From assembly GCF_017526105.1 (NCBI RefSeq), contig NZ_CP071839.1, forward strand, positions 8,408,001-8,472,000: DNA of 64,000 nt, read 5' to 3'. This DNA comes from Streptomyces cyanogenus. Lineage in GTDB: Bacteria; Actinomycetota; Actinomycetes; Streptomycetales; Streptomycetaceae. Within the stretch, counting starts at the first letter, position 1; every line of letters starts with the position of its first letter. Both the position numbers and the translations under genes were made by a program. Below, piece after piece: positions 8,506 to 24,426 of this stretch. The notes under the pieces were generated by a model. The model ran no database searches. It was given only the letters and a program-made list of their open reading frames with translations, and was not told where the DNA came from.

Positions 8506-8660
8506 CTTCGCCCGGCCACCGCACCTTCCCCACGGTGCTCCAGACCGCACAGGCCACTGCCGATTCGGCCGGTGACATCGACTGGCTGCTGTCGTTCGAC
8601 TCCACCATCGTGCGGATCCATCGGCACGCCCCCGGCAACCCCGAGGACCGCCGAGCAGGC
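8506..8660 (+). pseudogene. IS5-type transposase remnant
   Basis: A short tract encodes HRTFPTVLQTAQATADSAG followed by DIDWLLSFDSTIVRIHRHAPGN. This matches the region around the first catalytic Asp of Streptomyces IS5-family DDE transposases (typical pattern DIDWxVSVDSTxVRAHQHAAG). Nothing before or after continues the protein in any frame, and no terminal inverted repeats are evident, so only a fossil remains. Changes at normally invariant places (F for V before DST, I for A before HxHA) fit decay. Confidence 0.6.
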
Positions 8661-8830
8661 GGACCAGGTCCGCAACCGCTGCGAAGCGGCAGCCCCGGGG
8701 CCGGCCCCCGGCCTTCGACCGGCAGCTCTACGGCGGCGCTGATGTGGCCGTGACCTTCGACGACGACTCCCAGGGCGTCTCACCCGGGTGGGCCCGACTC
8801 GGAAGCGTCCGCCGTGGGGAGGCACTTCAC

Positions 8831-9604
8831 ATGGCTGTGATCTTCTTCGACGTCGGGGCGACTCTGGCGGATGCCCGTGTGGAACCCGACGGCTCTCTGA
8901 CCCTGCGCCCCCGCCCGCGCGTCATGGCCGTGCTCGATGCCCTCCGCGACGTACGCACCGGCGTCATCTCCGACCCCGGACCGGGCGCCGATGCCGCGTC
9001 ACTTGCCGCGACCGCGCTGCATGAGGCGTTCCCCGGCCGGTTCACGGACGGGGCACTGGTGCACTGGGGGGCGAAGGACGGCCGCGGGATCTTCGACCGC
9101 GCGGTCGCCGGCGCGGGGGAAGCCACGGCCGGCGACTGCGTCTTCGTGGGCGAGGACGCCCGGGAGCGCGCGTTCGCCCGCGAGGTGGGGATGCGTACGG
9201 GGGTCGACCCGGTGTTCGCGCGCGCCGCGACGGAGAACCGTCCCGTGCACCGGGCGTGGATCGAGCTGCCGGACGCCCGGGGCCTGCCCGAGCTGACCAC
9301 AGCCGTGAACGACACGGAGGCCGTCGTCGTGCGGAGCGTCTCCGAACAGCTCGTGCTCGCGATGGTGACCACACGGGGCGCCGAAGCGCTCGAACGCGCC
9401 GGTTTCCCGGTGGACCTGCAGGAACTGGTCGACGGCGGACCGGCGGACGACGCCGAGCGCCGGGCGTCCGAGAAGTTCATCAGTGATCTGCTGGCGCGGG
9501 GCGAGGCGGTGTACGAGGGCGAGGAGCCGACGCCCCGTACCACGCACGTCGTCACACGCGAGGACGACGGACGGCTCACCGTCCGTCGCCTGCGCTTGCG
9601 CTGA
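8831..9604 (+). CDS. HAD-like hydrolase domain protein
   Basis: The protein has 257 residues; ATG 8831 is preceded by GGGGAGG. The first half looks like a HAD fold: motif I FFDVGATLAD (first Asp present, second Asp of the usual DxDxT replaced by Gly), TGVISDPG in the motif II place, a Lys in HWGAKDGRGIF, and CVFVGEDARERAFAREVGM in the motif IV place. The loss of the acid/base Asp suggests altered or lost phosphatase activity. The second half (from about residue 165) is unfamiliar and may be a separate domain. It converges on an HExxH peptidase with 13 bases between stop codons, a pairing worth noting but not proof of a shared function. Confidence 0.65.
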   Translation: MAVIFFDVGATLADARVEPDGSLTLRPRPRVMAVLDALRDVRTGVISDPGPGADAASLAATALHEAFPGRFTDGALVHWGAKDGRGIFDRAVAGAGEATAGDCVFVGEDARERAFAREVGMRTGVDPVFARAATENRPVHRAWIELPDARGLPELTTAVNDTEAVVVRSVSEQLVLAMVTTRGAEALERAGFPVDLQELVDGGPADDAERRASEKFISDLLARGEAVYEGEEPTPRTTHVVTREDDGRLTVRRLRLR

Positions 9605-9617
9605 CCCGGCCGAGCAC

Positions 9618-11051
9618 TCAGTCGAAGCACCGCCGGACCAGCGCGAGACCCTCACCGGTCGAGCTCGGGATGATCTCGTGGGTCTTCAGCCGGGAGGGGC
9701 TGTCGTCGACGAACGCCGTGGCGGTCCGGTGCTCCTGGGGCACGTGGACGCGGCCCCGCCGGAAGAGGTCCTCGAGGTACGACGTGGCGACCTGCTCGGG
9801 GTCGGCGGGCCGCACCGAGCCGCCTGCGGGGTCGGAGCTCGCGATGCCGAAGCGCCGTTCCTGCGAGGGGGCCGACAGGGTGAGGGGCTGAGTGATGCCG
9901 TAGCCCGCCCCGTGGACCGTGACGGCCGTCAGACCAGCCTCGTCACTGCCGCCCGGCGTCGCCTCCGCCATACCGGCGCCCCGGCGAGCGACCTCCGGCT
10001 CCGTGATGGCCGTGGCGGCCTCCAGGGAGAGGATGCCGTGGCGGACGAACGCCGAGCGCAGGGACGGGCCGTACTTGCCGCCGTTGCGACGCTGGTCCGC
10101 GGCGATCATGTGGCCCGCGACCTGCGCGTAGTACGCGGACACCACGGGTGCGGCCACGACGGCGTCCACCAGCAGCTGCCCCGCGATCTCGGCCGCCCTG
10201 GCCAGGCCGGCCTGGTCCTGCAGGTCCTGCTGGCGGAAGATCCCCGCCACGATCTTCAGGAACGCGCCGCTGAACACCCGGGAGAACGAGTGCGGTTCGC
10301 TGGACAGCGTGTTCGCGGGCCCGCTGGGCGGCAGGTGGACCGGGTCGCGGTAGAAGAAGCTGTTCGACATGTTGCGCAGGCAGTCCGGGTCGACCGCGTT
10401 CGGGTGACCCTGCCGGATCGCGGCGCCCAGTTGCTCGGCCATCCTCGACACCCGCGAGGACAGCTCCAGGTCGCTCTGTGTCTCGGCCAGTACCGCGATC
10501 CGCAGCGGTTCCAGCCGGAGCGAGCTCAGCAGCGCGCTGATGTCGCCGAAGCCTTCGTGCAGGCCGGCCGTCTCCGCGCTCGCGGCGTTGAACAGCTGGG
10601 GGCGCAGGGCGTCGAGGACCGCGTGCCCCGTCTCGTGCGCGACGACCTCGGGACTCTCGCAGGCGGCGACGGTGACGCCTGCCACCGTGCTGCGGAAGAA
10701 CCACAGGCCCTTGCGGTCGTAGTAGGCGTTCAGGTCGATTCCCGCGTTGAGGTGTGCGGTGAGGGCGCGGCCGACCGTCTGGTGCCACTGGGTTCCGGTG
10801 GGGACCAGCGGACCCCAGGTCTGGGCGGCCCTGCTGAGGGCGTCGGCGGCCACCCAGTAGCGGAACGCCTCGGTGCCCGGCCCGGCACCGTCCGGCTGCG
10901 GCGCGGGGTCCGCGATGGCCGTCGGGAAGGGCTGCGTGTCGAGCTGTGGAACGGGATGCGGTACGGGCATGTTGACCCGGGGAGGGAATCCGGGGTCCTC
11001 CTCGTACACCAGAACCGTCGGGGTCGTCGCTGTCTGTTGCTGCACCGTCAT
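9618..11051 (-). CDS. Gluzincin-like HExxH metallopeptidase, no signal peptide
   Basis: The protein has 477 residues. ATG 11051 follows GGGAG. The zinc motif VAHETGHAVLD (His139, Glu140, His143) is followed by GLHEGFGDISALL, placing a third ligand Glu at about residue 166, the spacing of gluzincins related to M4/M36 peptidases. The region after it is helical, as in thermolysin C-terminal domains. Unlike secreted thermolysins there is no signal peptide, no FTP/PepSY propeptide and no membrane segment: the N-terminus is Pro-rich and polar. It may act inside the cell or leave by a non-Sec route. Substrate unknown. Convergent with the HAD-like gene. Confidence 0.75.
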   Translation of the reverse strand: MTVQQQTATTPTVLVYEEDPGFPPRVNMPVPHPVPQLDTQPFPTAIADPAPQPDGAGPGTEAFRYWVAADALSRAAQTWGPLVPTGTQWHQTVGRALTAHLNAGIDLNAYYDRKGLWFFRSTVAGVTVAACESPEVVAHETGHAVLDALRPQLFNAASAETAGLHEGFGDISALLSSLRLEPLRIAVLAETQSDLELSSRVSRMAEQLGAAIRQGHPNAVDPDCLRNMSNSFFYRDPVHLPPSGPANTLSSEPHSFSRVFSGAFLKIVAGIFRQQDLQDQAGLARAAEIAGQLLVDAVVAAPVVSAYYAQVAGHMIAADQRRNGGKYGPSLRSAFVRHGILSLEAATAITEPEVARRGAGMAEATPGGSDEAGLTAVTVHGAGYGITQPLTLSAPSQERRFGIASSDPAGGSVRPADPEQVATSYLEDLFRRGRVHVPQEHRTATAFVDDSPSRLKTHEIIPSSTGEGLALVRRCFD

Positions 11052-11347
11052 GGTGGCTCCCTGAGCGGGGAGGTTGCAGATGATGGAAGTCGACGGGGAA
11101 ACCTGTGCCAAGAGCCCGTCGTGTTCAGTACGAGGCCGTGGCAGCCCGGCGTCAATTCGAACAAGGCGGCCGGGTCCCTCGGGTCGGTGGGCCGTGGCGG
11201 CTGGACAGGCGGCTGTCCACGGCCGATGGCCGCTGCGCCCAGCACGGGACCGGGCGAACGGCCTGACGGCCGGACGGGTGACGCTGCGAGCATGAGCCGC
11301 GTACGGGCACCAGATGATCGATCACCCGGACGCCCCGCCATCACGCC

Positions 11348-11845
11348 TCAGCTGCCTGGCTCCCCGGTGGGACGCCCGCCGGTCTGCGTCGGTCCGTCGC
11401 GACCAGTACGAGCCGTCCGTGTGCCCCTGCGCTTCAGCCCGGGGCGACCCGGTGGATCGCCAGCGCGCCCGAGCGGTCCATCCTCCCGTCGGAGGGCGCG
11501 CACACCAGACGCCCGACTGCGGGCGGACGACGGGGGCAGCGGGTGCTCGCCGCGCAGCTCGGCCTCGACGAAGAGGCGCCATCCGAGGAAGGTGATCCGG
11601 TCCAGAGTCGGGGCGCCCTTCGAATGGCACGAGACCACGAACAGCGCCTCGTAGGTGACCTGGCCGCGTTCCAGGGGGACCTCCAGGGTCTCGTAGGTCG
11701 ATCCCCAGACGCGGGCGGTCCCGTCGCGGGTCTCGTCCACCACCTCGGTGACGCGCACACCGCAGTAGAAGTGCATGCCGTGAAACCGTGCCTCAAGCAG
11801 CATGTCGCGGCCGAGCAGTGGTGCCGCCGGGGCGTAGAGCACTCG
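11348..11845 (-). pseudogene. DUF1990-like remnant
   Basis: In a minus-strand frame the stretch encoded at about 11845-11530 resembles DUF1990: LLGRDMLLEARFHGMHFYCG, VRVTEVVDETRDG, RVWGSTYETLEVPLERGQVTYEA and a FLGWRLF end. The segment between GQVTYEA and FLGWRLF is shorter than in relatives, the N-terminal third of the family is not found in frame, and the downstream 60 residues are Arg/Pro/Gly rich. I read it as a truncated or decayed gene. No start codon or ribosome site can be defended. Confidence 0.45.
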
Positions 11846-12441
11846 CACGGTCTCCGGCACGTGCCCCCCGGCGTCCGGAACATCCGTCCGGCCGATGCGG
11901 TCGCCGCCCGGCTGGCGCGCGCCGTCGAGCGCCGTAGCACCGCTGTCCACGTCCCGGCCGTGGCTGCGTCTCGTGCAGCCCGTGCGCTGGGCGGGGGCCG
12001 CCCGTGGTGCTACGGCTGGCTCGCCACGATCTGCCCCGCTGGGACACAGGCCGGCCGCTGCGTGCCACGGGCAGGCTCGGCGCCGGCGGACGGCCGACCG
12101 CGCCGCGGCCGCACCGGACGACGGCCGACCGGGTTGATCCACCGCCTGCACCGCGAGCGGACCCGGAAGCCCTCCGCGCCGTCGCGGGAGCCCGGGGCGG
12201 GACGGCTCCGAGAAGGGCGACCACGTCACCTGGCGCAGTCACGAAGCCAGGCCGAGGGCGAGGTGGAAAGACCAGCGCAAAGACGTTGGCGAGGCGTTCC
12301 GTTGACCAACCGCACGACCGTCAGCTGCCCGTTCCGGCGTGCCGGACGGTCGCGACACGCACGGCGATGCCCAGCTCGCGCACATGGGTCGCGTCGACGC
12401 GGGAAACCGGTGATCACTCGACGATGTGAGAGGAGATTGTC
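11846..12441. other. Stretch without a supported gene
   Basis: About 600 bases upstream of the DUF1990-like remnant. Long frames exist on both strands but are Arg/Pro/Ala rich and mutually contradictory. It may contain the lost 5' part of the remnant and, at its right end, the promoter of the small HTH gene. Confidence 0.4.
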
Positions 12442-12702
12442 GTGCACAAGGGCAAGTGGATAACAGGTAGTGCACGTAAGGAGCTGGCCGAAGCCTTCGT
12501 CAAGGAGTATCGCGAGGGTCGGTCGATCCGCGCCATAGCCGAGGCCCATGGTCGGTCGTACGGCTTCGTGCACCGCGTGCTCACCGAAGCCCGCGTGCCC
12601 CTCAGGCCACGGGGAGGTGATCCCCGCACCGGTACCACCGGCCAGAGCTCCGGGGCGTCTGCTGACGGCAGGGCACCGCGGCAGCCCGCCCTCGGTCAAT
12701 AG
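12442..12702 (+). CDS. Small helix-turn-helix protein
   Basis: The protein has 86 residues. GTG 12442 is preceded by GAGGAG at 12429-12434. It is one Myb/Hin-like HTH: ARKELAEAFVKEYREGRSIRAIAEAHGRSYGFVHRVLTEARVPLRPRG, with the recognition helix SYGFVHRVL. The C-terminal 25 residues are Gly/Thr/Ser rich and probably disordered. Streptomyces carry several such 70-90 residue proteins; they resemble the DNA-binding part of resolvases but have no catalytic domain. A DNA-binding role is likely; the target is unknown. Its weak A+T-richer 5' part differs from its surroundings. Confidence 0.8.
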   Translation: MHKGKWITGSARKELAEAFVKEYREGRSIRAIAEAHGRSYGFVHRVLTEARVPLRPRGGDPRTGTTGQSSGASADGRAPRQPALGQ

Positions 12703-13116
12703 ACAAGGTGGGCCGCCGGTTTACGGGTGACCGAACCGTGGGGCCCGTAACACGAGCGGTACCGATCGTGTGATCGCCCACCACCACAGGCTGAACAGGC
12801 AACAAGCGGAAGGCCCCGATCCCGCGCCGCCCGTGGAGTCGGGGCCATCGTTCCGTCCTGAAGAAGGCCGTTCCCGACTTCGCCGGCATGGGTCTGCAGT
12901 CAGCCCCGGACACCGTGCCCGCATGCAGATCCTCGACCGCGACCGGAAGGTCTGCTGCCGGCGCCGGCCGCCCGAGTGGGCGCGCGGGAGGAACACCGTG
13001 CACCACCAGGCGAGGCCGACTCACCTCACGTCTGCCTCCACAACCCTGAACTGCCCCCCACACCATGCCCGGTACCCCATCGCCCACGCCGTGTCGCCGG
13101 TGCGCGTGCTCCGCCG
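12703..13116. other. Gene-free stretch
   Basis: About 410 bases between the small HTH gene and the 3' end of the PKS gene. No supported frame, and no clear rho-independent hairpin directly after the PKS stop. Confidence 0.45.
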
Positions 13117-19860
<6,744 letters not shown>

Positions 19861-19907
19861 CTGCCTCTCCCTGCCTGCACCCTGAGAGGGTGCCGTCCGG
19901 CGGCGTT

Positions 19908-21650
19908 TCAGGTTCTGGCGTCCGTGGTCCAGGCGCCGGCCAGGTACTGCTCACGGCACGCCCCGCGGGCGACCTTGCCGCTGGTCGTGTGCGGCACGCT
20001 GCCGGGCGGCACCAGTACGAAGTCGTGGACAGCGACGCCGTGCCGGCCGCTGACCGCGGCTCGCACCGCGTCCGCCACCTCCTGCCGGCTGATGTCGCCG
20101 GCGCTCGCGTCACGGCGGTGCTCGGCCACGACGACGAGACGTTCGCCGTCGCCGCCGGCCACGGCGAAGGCGGCGATGTGGTGCGGGCGGATGACCGGAT
20201 GGGCGCCCTGGACCGTTTCTTCGATGTCGTGCGGGTAGTGGTTGGTCCCGTCGATGATCACCAGGTCCTTCAACCGGCCGGTCACGTACAGCTGCTTCTC
20301 GTGCCACACACCGAGGTCTCCGGTACGCAGCCAGGGGCCGCCCTCCTCCTCGCCGTGGAGAACCGCGCGGAAGGTGGCCTCGCTCTGCTCCGGGCGGCCG
20401 AAGTAGCCCCGTCCGGTGTTGGGGCCGCGCACCCAGATCTCGCCGATGTGACCGTCTTCTCTGCGCCGGCACGTCGCCGGGTCGACGATCGCGACTTCCT
20501 GGCCGGTCGGCCGGCCGCATGCCACCAGTTCCACCGCCGCTGCCTCGTCGTCCATCTCCACGGGGCTGGCCACGCCCTGGCCGAGAGCCTCGCGGTCGAC
20601 GGCGATGACCGTCGGTTCCTCGCCCGCGGGTGACGCGGACACGAACACGGTGGCCTCGGCCAGCCCGTAGGAGGGGCGCATGATCGTACGGAGCATGCCG
20701 GCCGGGGAGAAGGCGCTCTGGAACCGTTCGAGGGTGCCGGGTGCGATGGGTTCGCTACCGTTGACCATGGCAGCGACCGAGCCCAGCGACAGCCCGGCGC
20801 GCTCGTCGGCATCCACCTGCCGGACACAGTACTCGTAGGCGAAGTTGGGCGCGGCGGTCAGGGCCCCGGTGTGCCGGCTGAGCAGGCGCAGCCAGCGCAC
20901 CGGTTGCTGGATGAAGGCCAACGGGTCCATGAGGACCGAGGCGACGTTGCCGATGACCGGCAGCGCGATCGCCAGCACGAGACCCATGTCGTGGTAGAGC
21001 GGCAGCCACCCGACGGTGCAGTTGCGGCCTCGGCGGATGTCGTAGGCCTCAAGGGCCTGGCGGGCGTTGGCGCACACGTTGGCATGCGTGATCTCCACAC
21101 CGGACGGAATGCGGGTGGAGCCCGAGGTGTACTGCAGGTACGCCACGTCGTCGGGTTTCGGCGCGCTGAACCCGGCTTGCGCGTGTGCCGCCTCCTCGCC
21201 CAGCTCCCGCTCGGTGACGACGCGGCGGCAGGAGGCGAGACCGTGCTGCGCGCAGAAGTCCGCGAGCAGCCGGCTCTGGGCTTCCACGGTGAGCAGCACC
21301 GTGGGGGCGGCGTCCCGGAGGACCGCGGCCAGCTTCTCACTGTGCCCGGGCAGGGACGGAGGGAACAGAGGGACCGCGATCGCTCCGGAGCAGGCGGCGC
21401 CGAGGAAGCCCACCACGTATTCGAGACCCTGGGGCGCCACGATGGCCACCCTCTCGCCCTCCGCGACCAGCCGACGCAATCCCGTCGCGACGGTACGGAC
21501 CCGCTCCTGAAGCTGCCGCCAGGTCAGCGAGGACACCGTTCCTTCGACGTGTGCGCTGTAGTCGACGAACGTGAAGGCCGTGTCCTGCGGTGTGAGAGCG
21601 GCGAAGTGGGCGAGATGGTGGCTGAGCGTATCCGTCACCGATGATGACAC
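19908..21650 (-). CDS. Fatty acyl-AMP ligase (FAAL)
   Basis: The protein has 580 residues. The adenylation signature is YTSGSTRIPSGVEITHANV (about residues 168-187), followed by WLPLYHDMGL, RPSYGLAEATVFV, LRTGDLG and the C-terminal catalytic Lys in TTSGKVARGAC. SGSTRxPxGV and the DMGL box are characteristic of FAALs rather than acyl-CoA ligases. FAALs activate a fatty acid as acyl-AMP and pass it to an ACP, not to CoA. The stop lies 47 bases before the PKS start, so the two are co-transcribed and the N-terminal ACP of the PKS is the obvious acceptor, as for FadD32 and Pks13. GTG 21650 gives the expected N-terminus. Intergenic promoters are shared with the divergent exporter. Confidence 0.93.
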   Translation of the reverse strand: MSSSVTDTLSHHLAHFAALTPQDTAFTFVDYSAHVEGTVSSLTWRQLQERVRTVATGLRRLVAEGERVAIVAPQGLEYVVGFLGAACSGAIAVPLFPPSLPGHSEKLAAVLRDAAPTVLLTVEAQSRLLADFCAQHGLASCRRVVTERELGEEAAHAQAGFSAPKPDDVAYLQYTSGSTRIPSGVEITHANVCANARQALEAYDIRRGRNCTVGWLPLYHDMGLVLAIALPVIGNVASVLMDPLAFIQQPVRWLRLLSRHTGALTAAPNFAYEYCVRQVDADERAGLSLGSVAAMVNGSEPIAPGTLERFQSAFSPAGMLRTIMRPSYGLAEATVFVSASPAGEEPTVIAVDREALGQGVASPVEMDDEAAAVELVACGRPTGQEVAIVDPATCRRREDGHIGEIWVRGPNTGRGYFGRPEQSEATFRAVLHGEEEGGPWLRTGDLGVWHEKQLYVTGRLKDLVIIDGTNHYPHDIEETVQGAHPVIRPHHIAAFAVAGGDGERLVVVAEHRRDASAGDISRQEVADAVRAAVSGRHGVAVHDFVLVPPGSVPHTTSGKVARGACREQYLAGAWTTDART

Positions 21651-21854
21651 TGGCTCACCGAACCTTCTTTTTCAGCGTGCGGAAGCGGAACCTTCGGCAG
21701 GGGCCAGGAAAACACGCGGCAGTCGTCGTCCTGTGTCGACACGCCAATACCACAGGTCGCGCTCACACCTCGTGGACCAAGGAAGGCTTAGTGTTCGCGG
21801 CATACGGATACCGGTGAACGCCGTACACAAGGACGGGAGGGCGGTGCTGGCTTC
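21651..21854. promoter_or_regulatory. FAAL/MFS divergent promoter region
   Basis: This 204-base region must carry promoters for the FAAL-PKS operon (leftward) and the exporter (rightward). It holds a perfect palindrome GTGTCGACAC at 21733-21742, a possible operator. No regulator gene lies beside it, so the cognate protein is unknown. Confidence 0.4.
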
Positions 21855-23306
21855 GTGCTGAGTCGGCTGCGTCTGTGGAGCGTCATTACGGCCGTGATCT
21901 GCTGCACTTTCCTCACGGCTTTGGACAACACCGTGGTGAATATCGCGCTGCCTCAGATCCGCGCCCAACTGGATCTGACGGAGACCGATCTGAAGTGGGT
22001 CGGTACGGCGTACCCGTTGACGCTGGCCGGCTCTCTCCTGGGGGCAGGTTGGCTGACGGACACCAAAGGGCGGCGCTGGGCCCTGCTCACCGGAGTGGCG
22101 GTGTTCACCACGTCGTCGGTGTGCTGTGCACTGTCGGCGACCGGAGCGACGCTCGTCCTCTTCAGAGGCCTGCAGGGCACCGGGGCGGCCTTCGTCCTGC
22201 CGGCGTCCTTGGCGTTGACGGCGCAGGACCTGCCGCCCAGGGTGCGCACCGCCGCGTACGGTGCGACGACCGCCGCAGCGGCCTGCGCGCTGGCTTTCGG
22301 GCCGGTGCTCTCCGGCGTGGTGACAGAGCACCTGGGGTGGGAATGGCTCTTCCTCATGAACGCTCCGCTGGGCGTGTGCGCTTTCATTGTCGGAGCCATG
22401 GCCGTTCCCGGACCGTCCGGCCGCCGGAACCGTCCCGGCAGCGGGACCGCGGTACCCGTACCGAACCACCAGATCGCCTTGGCGTGCATCGGTCTTTCCT
22501 GCTTCGTCTACTGCCTGATCCAGGGACCCGCTTACGGATTCACCGGCGTCCCCGTAATCCTGTGCGGGGTGGTGGCGACGGCGAGCGTGGTCGCATTGTG
22601 CCGCGGCGGACTCGGCCGCCATCCGGCTCTGGGAGAGCTACTGCGGCAGCGACCCTACAGCGGCGGGCTTGTCACCCAGCTCCTGTGGGGCCTGGGAGTG
22701 AGCGGTGTCTATTTCTACACCTGTCAGTTTCTGCAGAGCGGTTTACGGCTGAGCCCCGTACAGGCGGGTCTGGCCTTCACCCCCGTGTTCTCGGCGCTCT
22801 TGTGCACCGCCCCGTTCGTCACCGCCATGGCCAGGCGGTGGGGGGAGGCCCGTGTCTGTGCGACGGGCCTGCTCCTGGTCGCCCTGGGGCTGCTGTTGGT
22901 CGCGCTGGGCAGTGAGCGCGGCGGGCTGGCCGATCTGATTCCGGGCCTGACGGCCGTCGGCGCGGGCTCTTCCCTTGCCATCCCCCTGACCACACGGGCG
23001 CTGGCATCCGCCCCCGGCCACCTCTCCGGCTTCGCGGCCGGCCTCTTCACCGCCACACGCGAGTTGTCCGGCGTGTTCGGCATCGTGCTCGTGGGCGCCG
23101 TGGTGACGTTCGTGCAGCGCCTGTGCGTGTCCCGGCAGTTCTCCGGCACCGAAGCCTCGCTGGCCGGGTACCAGGCCGGGCTCTGCATCGCGGCGGCACT
23201 CGTCGGCGTGGGGGCCCCGGTCGCCGTATGGGCCCTGCGCCGCCCTCAGGTGGACGGGTCGCCGCACGTAGCGCAGAAACCGCCGCCGAACGAGTCAATT
23301 TTATGA
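21855..23306 (+). CDS. MFS drug/lipid exporter, DHA2 type
   Basis: The protein has 483 residues with about 14 hydrophobic segments, the DHA2 (14-TMS) size. Segment 1 carries the antiporter-type LDNTVVNIALPQI, the loop after segment 2 reads GWLTDTKGRRWALLTG (motif A), and GPVLSGVVTEHLGWEWLFLMNAPLG covers motif C and the following helix. These proteins expel amphiphilic compounds using the proton gradient. Divergent placement next to FAAL-PKS suggests export of, or self-protection against, the PKS product. GTG 21855 lies 10 bases after a GGGAGGGCGG tract. Confidence 0.88.
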   Translation: MLSRLRLWSVITAVICCTFLTALDNTVVNIALPQIRAQLDLTETDLKWVGTAYPLTLAGSLLGAGWLTDTKGRRWALLTGVAVFTTSSVCCALSATGATLVLFRGLQGTGAAFVLPASLALTAQDLPPRVRTAAYGATTAAAACALAFGPVLSGVVTEHLGWEWLFLMNAPLGVCAFIVGAMAVPGPSGRRNRPGSGTAVPVPNHQIALACIGLSCFVYCLIQGPAYGFTGVPVILCGVVATASVVALCRGGLGRHPALGELLRQRPYSGGLVTQLLWGLGVSGVYFYTCQFLQSGLRLSPVQAGLAFTPVFSALLCTAPFVTAMARRWGEARVCATGLLLVALGLLLVALGSERGGLADLIPGLTAVGAGSSLAIPLTTRALASAPGHLSGFAAGLFTATRELSGVFGIVLVGAVVTFVQRLCVSRQFSGTEASLAGYQAGLCIAAALVGVGAPVAVWALRRPQVDGSPHVAQKPPPNESIL

Positions 23307-23415
23307 TGGTCTGCAAAATGGCATACCGGACTTGACGTCATGTCATGCGACGCTGCCACTGGGTCTCCGCAGTAAGGGGAATGCCCGTCCAACTCTCCAA
23401 GGCGGTCCTCAGCGC

Positions 23416-24426
23416 ATGCCATACGACTTCAGAAAGAGCCTCGGCCGAGCGAAGCTGGTAAGCTATTCCGTCCTCGGATCACTGATCCTCGTCACGGTGC
23501 CGTTCGTTGCCGGGCCGACCGCGTCCGCCTCCGGTCGTCGGCCGGCCCCGGAGGGCAGCGGCGCCCGGGTCACGGCCGTGAAGAGACTTGATGCCCGGAT
23601 GCAGGATCTCACCGTGTGGTCACCGGCCATGGACCGCACGGTGCCCGTCCGTGTCATCTTTCCCAAGAGCTGGTACCGCGAGCCGAGACGGAGCTACCCC
23701 ACGCTCTACATGCTCCACGGCGGGGAGGACGACTACACCTCGTGGACCCGCGAGACGGACGTCGAGGACCTGGCGAACGACGCCGAAGCGCTGATCGTGA
23801 TGCCTGACGGAGGCAAGGACGGCCAGTATTCCGACTGGTACGTCGGGCAGCCGCGCTGGGAGACCTTTCACACCGAGGAACTGCCCCGTCTCCTGCAACG
23901 GAGGTTCCGAGCGAACGCCACGCGGGGAGTCGTCGGTCTCTCCATGGGCGGACTCGGTGCGCTCGACTATGCGGGCCGGCACCCGGGCATGTTCCGCTAC
24001 GTGGCAAGCTTCAGCGGAATCGTCGATCTCGACGACCCGGTGATCCGCACCTTCCTCCGGGTCTACGACGCTCTCCACGGCAACAAGCTGATCAGTGCCT
24101 GGGGTGACCCGGCAGAACATCCTGACATCTGGCGGTCGCACAACCCGTCCGCCATGGTGACCGCCTACCGCGGCACGAAGGTCCACCTGTGCGTCGGGAC
24201 CGGCGATCTGGGCCCTCTGGACGCGGGCCGAGACGCCGACGCGGCCCTGGTGTCGACGTGGGAAGGCATTTTCACACCGAGCCAGGAACGGTTCGCGGAG
24301 GCACTGCGCACCGCAGGTGTGGACGTCACGACCCACGTCTACAATCCCGGGACGCACTCCTGGCCCTACTGGAAACGCGAACTGCACCTCATCTGGCCCT
24401 CGGTGATGAACGAACTCAGACGCTAG
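23416..24426 (+). CDS. Antigen 85-like exported esterase/acyltransferase
   Basis: The protein has 336 residues from ATG 23416 (ribosome site weak; upstream TTG 23332 is possible). A signal peptide or anchor (about 10-35, LVSYSVLGSLILVTVPFVAG) precedes an alpha/beta-hydrolase of the esterase D/antigen 85 family: SPAMDRTVPVRVIFPKSW, PTLYMLHGGEDDYTSW, VMPDGGKDGQYSDWY, nucleophile Ser176 in GLSMGGLGAL, and catalytic His314 in GTHSWPYWKREL. In mycolate-producing bacteria this fold transfers acyl chains to trehalose or wall sugars; in Streptomyces, relatives are called esterases. Beside a FAAL-PKS and a glycosyltransferase, transfer of the lipid product to a sugar acceptor is plausible but inferred. 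The 3' end overlaps the convergent glycosyltransferase by 11 bases. Confidence 0.82.
   Translation: MPYDFRKSLGRAKLVSYSVLGSLILVTVPFVAGPTASASGRRPAPEGSGARVTAVKRLDARMQDLTVWSPAMDRTVPVRVIFPKSWYREPRRSYPTLYMLHGGEDDYTSWTRETDVEDLANDAEALIVMPDGGKDGQYSDWYVGQPRWETFHTEELPRLLQRRFRANATRGVVGLSMGGLGALDYAGRHPGMFRYVASFSGIVDLDDPVIRTFLRVYDALHGNKLISAWGDPAEHPDIWRSHNPSAMVTAYRGTKVHLCVGTGDLGPLDAGRDADAALVSTWEGIFTPSQERFAEALRTAGVDVTTHVYNPGTHSWPYWKRELHLIWPSVMNELRR

Noticed and set aside
9483..11654. Long plus-strand open frame of over 700 codons
   Set aside because: It runs antisense to the HExxH peptidase, is Arg/Gly/Pro rich and has no domain; high G+C DNA produces such shadows opposite real genes.
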